NCBI GenBank assembly: GCA_947495075.1
Contig: CANLXH010000002.1
Location: 1,261,849 to 1,325,848, forward strand
Direction: 5' to 3'
Length of the DNA: 64,000 nucleotides
DNA from: an uncultured Croceitalea sp.
Lineage (GTDB): Bacteria; Bacteroidota; Bacteroidia; Flavobacteriales; Flavobacteriaceae
Positions 1 through 7,409 of this stretch are shown here, piece after piece; the first letter of the stretch is position 1; each line of letters begins with the position of its first letter. Under the pieces are notes generated by a model, which saw nothing but the letters and a program-made list of their open reading frames with translations, was not told the DNA's origin and searched no databases. A program made the translations under genes and the position numbers.

Positions 1-217
1 TAGGGATAGAATCAACAGAGATTCCAGTCATATCTAGACCCTTTAAATAGGAGTGGTGTGCAACTTCTTTTAAATAAGAAATATTTTTACGCATTACATA
101 CCGCCATACTGCCTGATTTATGGGAGAATAATCCTCATAACTTTGTGGCTTTATAAATTGTTTTAAATGTGGTGGTAACCTATCAATTAATGGGTTAGAT
201 TCAATCTCTTTCTTCAT
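1..217 (-). CDS. phhA: phenylalanine 4-hydroxylase (aromatic amino acid hydroxylase), N-terminal part
   Basis: Partial gene entering from the left edge; only about the first 72 codons are here. Reading the minus strand from the ATG at 217 gives a protein starting MKKEIESNPLIDRLPPHLKQ and continuing through YSPINQAVWRYVMR and YLKGLDMTGI. I recognise these as the conserved N-terminal part of the long Bacteroidota aromatic amino acid hydroxylases. The family uses tetrahydropterin, iron and O2 to convert phenylalanine to tyrosine. The catalytic iron ligands lie further on and are outside the window. The ATG at 234 runs into a stop after six codons, so 217 is the start. The gene is divergent from the TetR gene and next to the phenylacetyl-CoA pathway, which fits a phenylalanine node. 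Confidence 0.82.
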   Translation of the reverse strand, partial: MKKEIESNPLIDRLPPHLKQFIKPQSYEDYSPINQAVWRYVMRKNISYLKEVAHHSYLKGLDMTGISVDSIP

Positions 218-374
218 TGCAATAAATAGTTCATGCTATTTAGTCGATAAAATTACCAATTAATAAATTGCACTCATCAGTAATTGTATAAAGGATTTCT
301 ATAAGACGATATGAATATATATCTTGCTAAAACTCAAAATTCAGCCATTTGTATTTGGCCGAAAAAGATTGAAA

Positions 375-944
375 ATGAAATTTGAAACTCGAAAAGAGGA
401 AATAATAAAAGTTGCGGCTACACTTTTTAAAGAAAAAGGATATAGTGCGGTTACAATGAGAGATATTGCTGCAGAGATGGGTATGAAAGCAGCCAGTCTT
501 TATAATCATATTAGTTCTAAGCAACATATCTTAAAAGATATCATTATTAAACTGGCAGAAGAATTTACAACTGGTTTGACCCAAATAAAAAACTCTAAGG
601 CTACGAGTCTTGAGAAAATGCAAGCTATAGTAGCCTTGCATATTAAGATTACCAGTTCTAATACAGACGGTATGGCTTCTTTAAATAATGATTGGATGCA
701 TTTAGAAGAGAAGTTGGAGTACTATTTAAAACTACGTTCTGATTATGAAGATGATATAAGGGTTATAATAAAAGATGGAATTTTAAAAAAGGAGATTGCG
801 GATGTTAGTGTAGACGTTATTCTTTTCTCTATGCTCTCAACCCTAAGATCATTGTATTTATGGATACCTAAGAAGGATGACCTTCATCCTGAAAAACTTA
901 CTAAAGACCTTAGCAAAGTGTTAATTAGCGGGGTTAATAAGTAA
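375..944 (+). CDS. TetR/AcrR family repressor, probable regulator of the paa and 2-oxoacid dehydrogenase operons
   Basis: The protein has 189 residues from the ATG at 375. The open frame extends upstream to a TTG at 324, but the helix-turn-helix begins right after MKFETRKEEI, so 375 is preferred. Residues about 6-52 form a typical TetR N-terminal domain: an IIKVAATLF helix, then TMRDIAAEMGMKAASLYNHI as the helix-turn-helix. The C-terminal half is the variable ligand and dimer domain. The gene lies 55 bp upstream of paaE on the same strand. Palindromic sequences made of ACTAAC/GTTAGT half sites lie between the two genes, and a close copy precedes the E2 gene at 12942. By analogy with PaaR-type TetR repressors, the inducer may be phenylacetyl-CoA. 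That is inference. Confidence 0.85.
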   Translation: MKFETRKEEIIKVAATLFKEKGYSAVTMRDIAAEMGMKAASLYNHISSKQHILKDIIIKLAEEFTTGLTQIKNSKATSLEKMQAIVALHIKITSSNTDGMASLNNDWMHLEEKLEYYLKLRSDYEDDIRVIIKDGILKKEIADVSVDVILFSMLSTLRSLYLWIPKKDDLHPEKLTKDLSKVLISGVNK

Positions 945-951
945 TATTTTG

Positions 952-959
952 TAAATTTG
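952..959 (+). promoter_or_regulatory. candidate -7 element of the paaE promoter (TAAATTTG)
   Basis: TAAATTTG matches the Bacteroidota TAnnTTTG -7 consensus. It lies about 40 bp upstream of the paaE start, with the palindromic operator just downstream of it, where a repressor would cover the transcription start. No clear -33 TTTG was seen at the usual distance. Confidence 0.45.
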
Positions 960-986
960 TTAGTTAAACTAACAAGCGTTAGTTAG
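959..986 (+). promoter_or_regulatory. operator-like palindromes before paaE
   Basis: GTTAGTT-A-AACTAAC (959-973) is a perfect 7+1+7 palindrome. ACTAAC (968-973) also pairs with GTTAGT (978-983) across AAGC. The 18-mer at 968-985 recurs with 16 of 18 identical bases at 12920-12937, in front of the next operon. The position between the TetR gene and paaE, overlapping the expected transcription start, suggests a TetR operator. Binding is inferred. Confidence 0.65.
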
Positions 987-999
987 TCAATTATTTTTT

Positions 1000-2073
1000 A
1001 TGTCAGATTTTCACGAAGTTAAAATAGCCGAAGTTTATAAGGAAACTAAAGACTGTAGTGTAGTTTCTTTTGATATTCCAGGGAATTTACATGATAAATT
1101 TTCTTATAAACAAGGTCAATATTTAACCTTACGTAAAGAATTAAATGGTGAAGAGGTTAGAAGATCTTACTCCTTATGCTCAAGCCCATTAGAGAACAAA
1201 TGGCAAGTAGCCATAAAACAAATTCCCGGAGGTATTTTTTCTACCTATGCAAATCAAGAGTTAAAGCATGGTGATAGTATAGAACTGATGCCGCCGGCTG
1301 GTAAATTCTATGTTGATGTTGATGAGAATAAAGCGAGGAACCATATTGCCTTTGCAGCCGGAAGCGGAATAACTCCTATCCTCTCTATAATAAAAACCCA
1401 TTTAATAAAAGAACCACAAAGTACCTTTAAATTATTCTACCTAAATAGAACCGTTAAATCCATTATCTTTAAAGAAGAAATAGAAAGGCTTAAGAATCAG
1501 TTTTTTGGACGCTTTCAAGTATTTTATTTCTTGACCAAGGAAAAAAGAGATATTCCTTTTTTAAATGGGAGATTCGATAAAGAGAAGTTAGCTGTACTAA
1601 CAAAATCTTTTATCGACGTTAAAGATACTTCAAGTTGTTTTTTATGTGGTCCGCAAGAAATGGTTTTTTTGATTAGAGATAGTTTGCAAGAAGCTGGTTT
1701 AGCCAAAGAGAAGATACATTTTGAATTATTTTTTACTGGAACTAATGAAGCTTCAGAAAAACAAATCGCAGCGGCTCTTGAGCAAAAAGTAGAAGGCACG
1801 GAAGTTACAATCATTGATGCCGGAAAGGAGTTTCATTTTGTCATGGATGATGATTTTGATAATATCCTTGATGGTGCTTTAGCTGCAGGAGCAGATTTGC
1901 CATTTGCATGTAAAGGTGGAGTATGTAGTACTTGTAAATGTAAAATAGTAGAAGGTTCTGTAGAAATGAAAGTTAATTATGCATTAGAAGAGGATGAAGT
2001 TGCTAAAAACTTAGTGTTAAGTTGCCAAGCAGTTCCTACGAGCAATATCGTAAAAGTCGATTTTGATGTTTAA
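1000..2073 (+). CDS. paaE: phenylacetyl-CoA epoxidase reductase subunit PaaE
   Basis: 357 residues, the usual PaaE length. The N-terminal ferredoxin-NADP reductase module has a flavin-binding RSYS motif (55-58), GSGIT (121-125) for the nucleotide and CGPQ (216-219). The C-terminal module is a plant-type [2Fe-2S] ferredoxin with cysteines at 304, 309, 312 and 342. It passes electrons from NADPH to the di-iron oxygenase PaaA for ring epoxidation of phenylacetyl-CoA. It comes first in the operon here, whereas the Escherichia coli order is A-B-C-D-E. The next gene starts 22 bp downstream. Confidence 0.95.
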   Translation: MSDFHEVKIAEVYKETKDCSVVSFDIPGNLHDKFSYKQGQYLTLRKELNGEEVRRSYSLCSSPLENKWQVAIKQIPGGIFSTYANQELKHGDSIELMPPAGKFYVDVDENKARNHIAFAAGSGITPILSIIKTHLIKEPQSTFKLFYLNRTVKSIIFKEEIERLKNQFFGRFQVFYFLTKEKRDIPFLNGRFDKEKLAVLTKSFIDVKDTSSCFLCGPQEMVFLIRDSLQEAGLAKEKIHFELFFTGTNEASEKQIAAALEQKVEGTEVTIIDAGKEFHFVMDDDFDNILDGALAAGADLPFACKGGVCSTCKCKIVEGSVEMKVNYALEEDEVAKNLVLSCQAVPTSNIVKVDFDV

Positions 2074-2095
2074 TAATTCGCAAATAACATAAGCT

Positions 2096-3052
2096 ATGAG
2101 TGAAGAACAAATAAAGAGTTTAGAAGCCGATTTTGACGCGCGTATTGTACGTGACGAAAAAATTGAGCCAAAAGATTGGATGCCAGAGAAATACCGGAAA
2201 ACCCATATTAGGCAGATTTCTCAACATGCACATTCTGAAATTGTTGGGATGCTTCCAGAAGGTAATTGGATTACAAGAGCACCTTCTTTAAGAAGAAAAG
2301 TTGCTTTGTTGGCAAAGGTTCAAGATGAGGCAGGTCACGGTTTGTATTTGTACAGTGCCTGTGAAACATTAGGGATTTCAAGAGATGAATTGTACGAACA
2401 ACTACATTCTAGAAAAGCTAAATATTCGAGTATTTTTAACTATCCAACGGTAACATGGGCAGACATGGGTGCTATTGGTTGGCTGGTAGATGGTGCTGCC
2501 ATTATAAATCAGGTTCCACTTTGTAGTACTTCTTATGGTCCTTATGCGCGAGCTATGGTTCGTGTTTGTAAAGAAGAGAGTTTTCACCAGAGACAAGGAT
2601 TTGAGATTATGCATAAGTTGTGTAATGGTACGCCTGAGCAAAAAGAAATGGCGCAAGATGCCTTAAATAGATGGTGGTGGCCATCGTTAATGATGTTAGG
2701 CCCAACTGATGCTGAATCTGTGCATACAGAGCAATCCATGAAATGGAAGCTAAAGCGTAAGACAAATGACGAATTACGCCAGCAATTTATAGACCAGACA
2801 GTTCCACAAGCCGATATTCTTGGCTTAAAAATTCCTGATGCAGATTTAAAATGGAATGAGGAAACTGGGCATTATGACTTTGGTGAAATTCAATGGGATG
2901 AATTTTGGCAAGTTGTAAAAGGTCATGGTCCATGCAATAAAGAACGTTTAAATGCTAGAAAAAAAGCATGGGAAAGAGGAGCTTGGGTTCGTGATGCCGC
3001 TATGGCTCATGCAGAAAAGCAATCTAATAAAAAAATAGGAAAAGTAGTTTAA
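2096..3052 (+). CDS. paaA: phenylacetyl-CoA epoxidase catalytic subunit PaaA
   Basis: 318 residues, close to E. coli PaaA. This ferritin-like di-iron oxygenase subunit forms the 1,2-epoxide of phenylacetyl-CoA. The helical bundle with metal-ligand signatures is visible: QDEAGH (about 76-81) and a second EESFH (about 160-164), plus E48 in the first helix. It works with PaaC (structural partner), PaaB (bridge), PaaE (reductase) and PaaD (assembly). paaB follows after one base, so the two are probably translated together. Confidence 0.97.
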   Translation: MSEEQIKSLEADFDARIVRDEKIEPKDWMPEKYRKTHIRQISQHAHSEIVGMLPEGNWITRAPSLRRKVALLAKVQDEAGHGLYLYSACETLGISRDELYEQLHSRKAKYSSIFNYPTVTWADMGAIGWLVDGAAIINQVPLCSTSYGPYARAMVRVCKEESFHQRQGFEIMHKLCNGTPEQKEMAQDALNRWWWPSLMMLGPTDAESVHTEQSMKWKLKRKTNDELRQQFIDQTVPQADILGLKIPDADLKWNEETGHYDFGEIQWDEFWQVVKGHGPCNKERLNARKKAWERGAWVRDAAMAHAEKQSNKKIGKVV

Positions 3053-3053
3053 G

Positions 3054-3338
3054 ATGAAAAAGAATTGGCCACTTTGGGAAGTTTTTGTTCGTAGTAAAAA
3101 TGGTTTGGAGCACCGTCATTTTGGAAGCTTACATGCTGCTGATGAAGAAATGGCATTAGAAAATGCTAGAGATGTGTATACCAGACGAAATGAAGGTGTA
3201 AGTATTTGGGTGGTAGAATCTAAACATATTACAGCTTCTAATCCTGAGAATAACGGAGAATTGTTTGAACCAGCACAAGATAAGGTGTATAGACATCCTA
3301 CTTTCTATGACTTGCCTGATGATGTAAAGCATATGTAA
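3054..3338 (+). CDS. paaB: phenylacetyl-CoA epoxidase subunit PaaB
   Basis: 94 residues, typical of PaaB, a small protein without metal that bridges PaaAC heterodimers. It starts with WPLWEVFVRSKNGLEHRH, the conserved PaaB opening, and ends with YDLPDDVKHM. Its start is one base after the paaA stop. The stop codon lies inside an 11-bp inverted repeat (3334-3359), which separates paaB from paaC. Confidence 0.95.
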   Translation: MKKNWPLWEVFVRSKNGLEHRHFGSLHAADEEMALENARDVYTRRNEGVSIWVVESKHITASNPENNGELFEPAQDKVYRHPTFYDLPDDVKHM

Positions 3339-3359
3339 ATTGGGTAGTCCCAATTTACA
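3334..3359 (+). repeat. intercistronic hairpin paaB-paaC
   Basis: TGTAAATTGGG (3334-3344) and CCCAATTTACA (3349-3359) form a perfect 11-bp stem with loop TAGT, overlapping the paaB stop codon. No T-run follows, so it is unlikely to be an intrinsic terminator. It may stabilise the 3' end of paaB mRNA or mark a processing point. Confidence 0.6.
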
Positions 3360-3413
3360 TTTCGTGTGAAAACAGGAAACTCGTAAAATTAAATTAATGT
3401 TTAATTTAAATGA

Positions 3414-3431
3414 TTTCCACTTGAGTGGAAA
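3414..3431 (+). repeat. start-proximal hairpin before paaC
   Basis: TTTCCACT (3414-3421) pairs with AGTGGAAA (3424-3431), ending six bases before the paaC ATG. It is a member of the family of small hairpins repeated before several paa genes. Immediately upstream lies an AT-rich inverted repeat, AAATTAAA...TTTAATTT (about 3387-3410). Confidence 0.6.
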
Positions 3432-3437
3432 GTAAAC

Positions 3438-4193
3438 ATGAAAAACGAAAATCTATATAATTACATCCTTGGGATTGCTGATAACAACTTAATTCTTGGG
3501 CAACGCCTAGGAGAGCTCTGTGGTCATGGGCCTAGTTTGGAGACAGACATTGCATGTACTAATATTTCTTTAGATTTATTGGGTCAGGTAAGAAGCTACT
3601 ATCAATATGCTTCAAAACTAAAAGGGGAAGAAACCACGGAAGACAGTATTGCTTTTTTACGAAAAGAAAGAGAATACGTAAATGTACTTTTAGTAGAGCA
3701 ACCTAATACAGATTTTGCATATACTATTGTTCGTCAATTTTTGTTTGATATTTATCATAACCTTTTTTTAGAAGAATTACAGAAAAGTCACGATATCACC
3801 CTGACAGCAATAGCAAAGAAAAGTATTAAGGAGGCTAACTACCATAAAAGATTCTCCTCTGATTGGGTAAGACGGTTAGGAGATGGAACTCCAGAAAGTA
3901 ACGCTAAGATTCAGGAAGCTATAGATAATCTTTGGACGTACACAGATGAATTATTTCATCAAACAGAAGCTGATAAAGCTATGGTGAAAGAAGGCATTGG
4001 AGTAGACGTAACCTTACTTAAGTCTAAATATTATGAAATCGTAAATGAAGTACTTACCGAAGCTACGATTACGGTACCTGATACAAAATGGTTTCAAAAA
4101 GGTGGTAAAAACGGTATACATACAGAGCATATGGGGTATTTGTTGAACGATATGCAGTTCATGCAGCGTACTTATCCAAATATGGAATGGTAA
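3438..4193 (+). CDS. paaC: phenylacetyl-CoA epoxidase structural subunit PaaC
   Basis: 251 residues, the normal PaaC length. It is a ferritin-like helical protein that pairs with PaaA but is not itself the oxygenase. Typical stretches are ADNNLILGQRLGELCGHGP near the N-terminus and EANYHKRFSSDWVRRLGDGT near residues 135-155. The C-terminus contains GGKNGIHTEHMGYLL, characteristic of PaaC. It is separated from paaB by 99 bp containing two hairpins, yet clearly belongs to the same cluster. Confidence 0.95.
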   Translation: MKNENLYNYILGIADNNLILGQRLGELCGHGPSLETDIACTNISLDLLGQVRSYYQYASKLKGEETTEDSIAFLRKEREYVNVLLVEQPNTDFAYTIVRQFLFDIYHNLFLEELQKSHDITLTAIAKKSIKEANYHKRFSSDWVRRLGDGTPESNAKIQEAIDNLWTYTDELFHQTEADKAMVKEGIGVDVTLLKSKYYEIVNEVLTEATITVPDTKWFQKGGKNGIHTEHMGYLLNDMQFMQRTYPNMEW

Positions 4194-4258
4194 TCAATTC
4201 CAGAGTAGGTAGGAATCTTATAATCAAAAGAGTAAAAGCTTAAGATTAGAATACAAAT

Positions 4259-4273
4259 ATCACTTCGAGTGAT
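4259..4273 (+). repeat. short hairpin in the paaC-paaD gap
   Basis: ATCACT (4259-4264) and AGTGAT (4268-4273) pair around TCG. It resembles the CACT-TG-AGTG core before paaC and is probably a degenerate member of the same repeat family. Confidence 0.4.
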
Positions 4274-4317
4274 TTGTGAAGAATGAGCAAATTGTATCGA
4301 GAAGAAATATAATAAGA

Positions 4318-4337
4318 TTTCTGTTTTCACACGAAAT
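4318..4337 (+). repeat. start-proximal repeat before paaD, inverted copy of 3360-3379
   Basis: CTGTTTTCACACGAA (4321-4335) is the exact reverse complement of 3361-3375. The match extends to about 20 bp with one extra base. The pair therefore flanks paaC as an inverted repeat nearly 1 kb apart. The right copy sits directly before the paaD start, where other paa genes have the CCTGC-type hairpin. Confidence 0.55.
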
Positions 4338-4341
4338 GTAT

Positions 4342-4842
4342 ATGACAACAACAGCGCAAAATATAGATAAGAGACTAGAGGAAATCCTCACGAGTGTTTC
4401 TGATCCCGAAATCCCAGTATTATCTATCATGGATATGGGAGTTGTTCGTTCTGCTATCATAAAGGATGATATGGTCCACGTGGAAATAACACCTACATAC
4501 AGTGGGTGCCCAGCAATGGATGTTATTGGTGACGATATTCAAAAAGCTTTAGCTGAGGCAGACTACAAATCAAGAGTAGAATTGGTGTTGGCACCAGCAT
4601 GGACAACGGATTGGATTACACCCAAAGGCAGAAGAGCGTTAGAAGCCTATGGTATTGCAGCACCTTTAAATGAAGAAGCTGATAAAAACGTTTTATTGGG
4701 AGGGAAACAATTGGTAAAATGTACCAATTGTGGTTCTAAAAATACTAGAATGGTAAGTCAGTTTGGTTCTACAGCTTGCAAAGCACAGTTTCAATGTAAT
4801 GATTGCCAAGAACCCTTTGATTATTTCAAATGTTTAAAATAA
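4342..4842 (+). CDS. paaD: PaaD, phenylacetyl-CoA epoxidase assembly protein
   Basis: 166 residues from the ATG at 4342. The open frame begins at 4276, and another ATG lies at 4336. The 4342 start is preferred by comparison with paaH and paaI, where the start follows the hairpin by a similar distance, and because it gives the normal PaaD length. The N-terminal half is a DUF59/MIP18-like domain (DPEIPVLSIMDMGVV). The C-terminal tail has Cys pairs: CTNC, then CKAQF, then CNDC and a final C. PaaD-like proteins act in iron cluster or metal maturation of the PaaABCE complex. Confidence 0.93.
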   Translation: MTTTAQNIDKRLEEILTSVSDPEIPVLSIMDMGVVRSAIIKDDMVHVEITPTYSGCPAMDVIGDDIQKALAEADYKSRVELVLAPAWTTDWITPKGRRALEAYGIAAPLNEEADKNVLLGGKQLVKCTNCGSKNTRMVSQFGSTACKAQFQCNDCQEPFDYFKCLK

Positions 4843-4846
4843 CAAT

Positions 4847-5623
4847 ATGTCAATAGCATTAAAGATTGAAAATCAGGTGGCTTACATAACATTGAATAGA
4901 CCTGAGGTTTTCAATAGTTTTAATAGAGAAATGGCTTTAAGTCTGCAATCTATCATGGATGATTGTGAGACCAACCCGCAGGTTAGAGCAATAGTTCTAA
5001 CCGGAAATGGAAAAGCATTCTGCGCTGGTCAAGATTTAAAAGAAGTAACAGACCAAGAGTTGAATCCAGGATTTAAAAAAATACTCGAAGAACATTACAA
5101 TCCAATCATAACAAGAATACGAACTATAAAAAAACCAATAATTGCTGCCGTAAATGGAGTAGCAGCAGGAGCAGGAGCGAATATTGCGTTGGCGTGTGAT
5201 ATTGTTGTGGCACATGATAAAGTAAGCTTTATTCAAGCTTTTAGTTTAATTGGTTTAGTTCCCGATAGCGCAGGAACTTTTTTCTTACCACGTTTAATTG
5301 GATTTCAAAAAGCATCGGCATTGGCTATGTTAGGGGATAAAATTGGTGCAGAAGAAGCTGAAAAAATGGGAATGATTTACAAATGTGTCTCTTTAGAGGA
5401 ATTTGATGAAACCATAAACAAACTAGCTGTAAAATTGGCTAGCATGCCGACCAAAGCACTTGGATTTATTAAAGAGCTATTTAATCACTCTATGACAAAT
5501 ACACTTGAAGAACAATTGACATTAGAATCTAAATTACAGATTGAAGCAGCACAAAGTGAAGATTATGCAGAAGGTGTAGCTGCGTTCATTGAAAAACGTA
5601 AACCAAACTTTAAAGGGAATTAG
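4847..5623 (+). CDS. paaG: 1,2-epoxyphenylacetyl-CoA isomerase (PaaG), crotonase family
   Basis: 258 residues with a crotonase fold. The oxyanion-hole motif AFCAGQDLKE (about 57-66) is characteristic of PaaG, as is AAGAGANIALACD (about 106-118). D140 in GLVPDSAG corresponds to the catalytic aspartate used by PaaG in place of the usual glutamate. It converts the ring epoxide to the oxepin-CoA and also handles double-bond isomerisation later in the path. It starts four bases after paaD. Confidence 0.92.
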   Translation: MSIALKIENQVAYITLNRPEVFNSFNREMALSLQSIMDDCETNPQVRAIVLTGNGKAFCAGQDLKEVTDQELNPGFKKILEEHYNPIITRIRTIKKPIIAAVNGVAAGAGANIALACDIVVAHDKVSFIQAFSLIGLVPDSAGTFFLPRLIGFQKASALAMLGDKIGAEEAEKMGMIYKCVSLEEFDETINKLAVKLASMPTKALGFIKELFNHSMTNTLEEQLTLESKLQIEAAQSEDYAEGVAAFIEKRKPNFKGN

Positions 5624-5642
5624 TATATAGTTTAGTTGTCTT

Positions 5643-5704
5643 CCTGAACTGGTTTCAGGATTTCATAAATGTTAATACTATCTGTTCGAGCGTAGTCGCG
5701 AACA
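5643..5704 (+). repeat. two short inverted repeats in the paaG-paaH gap
   Basis: CCTGAA (5643-5648) pairs with TTCAGG (5654-5659), and TGTTCG (5683-5688) pairs with CGAACA (5699-5704). The sequences resemble the dispersed repeat fragments seen at 6926-6955 and 30295-30500. No coding potential was seen. Confidence 0.4.
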
Positions 5705-5739
5705 AAGTAAAATAGAAATACAAGTTTAATTAAAAAAGA

Positions 5740-5757
5740 TTCCTGCTTTCGCAGGAA
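5740..5757 (+). repeat. start-proximal CCTGC/GCAGG hairpin before paaH
   Basis: TTCCTGC (5740-5746), loop TTTC, GCAGGAA (5751-5757): a perfect 7-bp stem ending six bases before the ATG at 5764. This is the best copy of the repeat family found in this operon. Confidence 0.7.
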
Positions 5758-5763
5758 ATGAAT

Positions 5764-6918
5764 ATGAATGTAGGGATTATTGGTTCAGGTACAATGGGGA
5801 GTGGTATTGCGCAAGTTGCGGCTACTGCTGGTTGTAAAGTAAAATTATTCGATACCAATCAAGCTGTTTTAGATAAAGCAAAAGTTAGTTTAGAAAAGAT
5901 TCTAAATCGGTTAATTGAAAAAGGAAGAATCAACGCTGATGAGAAAAATAGAATTCAGTCTAACATTTCTTATGTTGATAGTTTAAAAGACTTGGCTGAT
6001 TCAAACTTAACGATTGAAGCAATTATAGAAAATCTTGAGATTAAAAAGAAAGTGTTCGTTGAACTTGAAAGCTATGTTGCCGATGATTGTATTATAGCAT
6101 CAAATACATCTAGTTTGTCAATTGCTTCAATTGCATCTTCCTTAGAGAAGCCAGAACGTTGCGTTGGTATTCACTTTTTTAATCCAGCACCTTTAATGAA
6201 ATTGGTTGAGGTGATTCCTGCGATTCAAACCTCAAAAACAGTATTGAATAAATCTGTAGAAGTAATAACCAGTTGGAAAAAGACAGTTGCCGTCGCCAAA
6301 GATACCCCAGGTTTTATTGTTAATAGAGTGGCGAGACCATTTTATGGGGAAGCCTTGCGAATTTATGAAGAAGGTATTGCAGATTTTGCGACTATAGATT
6401 GGAGTTTAAAAACTATTGGTGGTTTTAAAATGGGACCATTTGAACTGATGGATTTTATTGGTAACGATGTCAATTATACAGTAACAGAAACTGTGTTTAC
6501 AGCATTTTATTACGACCCAAGATACAAGCCAGCATTTACGCAAAAACGTTTTTCGGAAGCAGGTTATTTAGGACGTAAATCTGGGAGAGGTTATTATGAT
6601 TACGCAGAAGGAGCAATTAAACCAAATCCAATAGAAGATAAAGAGCTTGCAGAAAAGATTTTTAATCGTGTTTTAGTCATGCTCATTAACGAAGCTGCAG
6701 ATGCCTTGTTTTTAAATATTGCATCGGCAGAAGATATAGACAATGCCATGACTAAAGGTGTTAATTATCCCAAGGGATTATTGACTTGGGCAGATGAAAT
6801 AGGAATTAATAAATGTGTTACAGCATTAGATAGGTTGTATGATGAATACCATGAAGATAGATACAGGTGTAGCCTATTATTACGTAAAATGAATAGAGAA
6901 CATAAAACATTTTTTTAA
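5764..6918 (+). CDS. paaH: 3-hydroxyadipyl-CoA dehydrogenase (PaaH)
   Basis: About 384 residues. Rossmann motif GIIGSGTMGSGIAQ is at the N-terminus, NTSSLSI lies in the middle, and the active-site region GIHFFNPAPLMKLVEV is typical of 3-hydroxyacyl-CoA dehydrogenases. A C-terminal dimerisation domain is present (from about 190, TPGFIVNRVARP). It oxidises 3-hydroxyadipyl-CoA with NAD+ in the beta-oxidation-like end of the pathway. An ATG at 5758 is also in frame. The second ATG at 5764 is chosen because the equivalent position is used in paaI. Confidence 0.93.
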   Translation: MNVGIIGSGTMGSGIAQVAATAGCKVKLFDTNQAVLDKAKVSLEKILNRLIEKGRINADEKNRIQSNISYVDSLKDLADSNLTIEAIIENLEIKKKVFVELESYVADDCIIASNTSSLSIASIASSLEKPERCVGIHFFNPAPLMKLVEVIPAIQTSKTVLNKSVEVITSWKKTVAVAKDTPGFIVNRVARPFYGEALRIYEEGIADFATIDWSLKTIGGFKMGPFELMDFIGNDVNYTVTETVFTAFYYDPRYKPAFTQKRFSEAGYLGRKSGRGYYDYAEGAIKPNPIEDKELAEKIFNRVLVMLINEAADALFLNIASAEDIDNAMTKGVNYPKGLLTWADEIGINKCVTALDRLYDEYHEDRYRCSLLLRKMNREHKTFF

Positions 6919-6925
6919 TTATTAA

Positions 6926-6955
6926 GGTCACCTTGAGCACAGTCGAAAGGTCTTA
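6926..6955 (+). repeat. dispersed repeat fragment
   Basis: The CCTTGAGCACAGTCGAAAGG core lies within the paaH-paaI gap. It has the look of the short TTGAGC...GTCGAAA repeats common between genes in Flavobacteriia, and is related in style to the copies at 30295-30500. Noncoding. Confidence 0.4.
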
Positions 6956-6977
6956 TAATTAGAGTGAAATAATAAGA

Positions 6978-6995
6978 TTTCCACTTTCGTGGGAA
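6978..6995 (+). repeat. start-proximal hairpin before paaI
   Basis: TTTCCAC (6978-6984), loop TTTC, GTGGGAA (6989-6995), with one wobble pair, ending six bases before the paaI ATG. The loop and the spacing to the start are the same as before paaH, but four stem positions are changed, mostly in compensating pairs (CCTGC/GCAGG versus CCAC/GTGG). Confidence 0.65.
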
Positions 6996-7001
6996 ATAAA
7001 T

Positions 7002-7409
7002 ATGAAAGGAGAGCAGATTCCACATAAAATGTTATCAGAAGACCCGTTCAGCACTTGGATGGGGATTGAAATATTGGAATGTGAGATAGGGCGATGTAAA
7101 GTAGGGATGAAAGTTAGAGGAGATATGCTAAACAGTATGGGCAAAGCACATGGTGGTATTAGCTATACACTAGCCGATACGGCTTTTGGCTTTATAGCGA
7201 ACACGCATGGTAAATATGCTGTGTCTATTGAAACAAGCATTAACCATATTGAAGCTTTAAATGAGGGTGACTATTTGGTTGCTGAATCAGTAATAGAAAA
7301 AGTAAATAACAAATTAGGGTTTAATATCATTGAGGTGAAACGAGGTGATGAATTAATAGCGCTTTTTAAAGGTGTGGTGTATAGAACTCAAAAAGATTGG
7401 GAAGAATGA
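7002..7409 (+). CDS. paaI: hotdog-fold thioesterase PaaI
   Basis: 135 residues. The hotdog signature is clear: MGKAHGGISYTLADTAFGF (about 46-64), including the HGG and the catalytic Asp of LAD. PaaI hydrolyses CoA esters that stall the pathway, freeing trapped CoA. Its stop codon overlaps the ATG of the following thiolase gene (ATGA), indicating translational coupling. Confidence 0.92.
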   Translation: MKGEQIPHKMLSEDPFSTWMGIEILECEIGRCKVGMKVRGDMLNSMGKAHGGISYTLADTAFGFIANTHGKYAVSIETSINHIEALNEGDYLVAESVIEKVNNKLGFNIIEVKRGDELIALFKGVVYRTQKDWEE

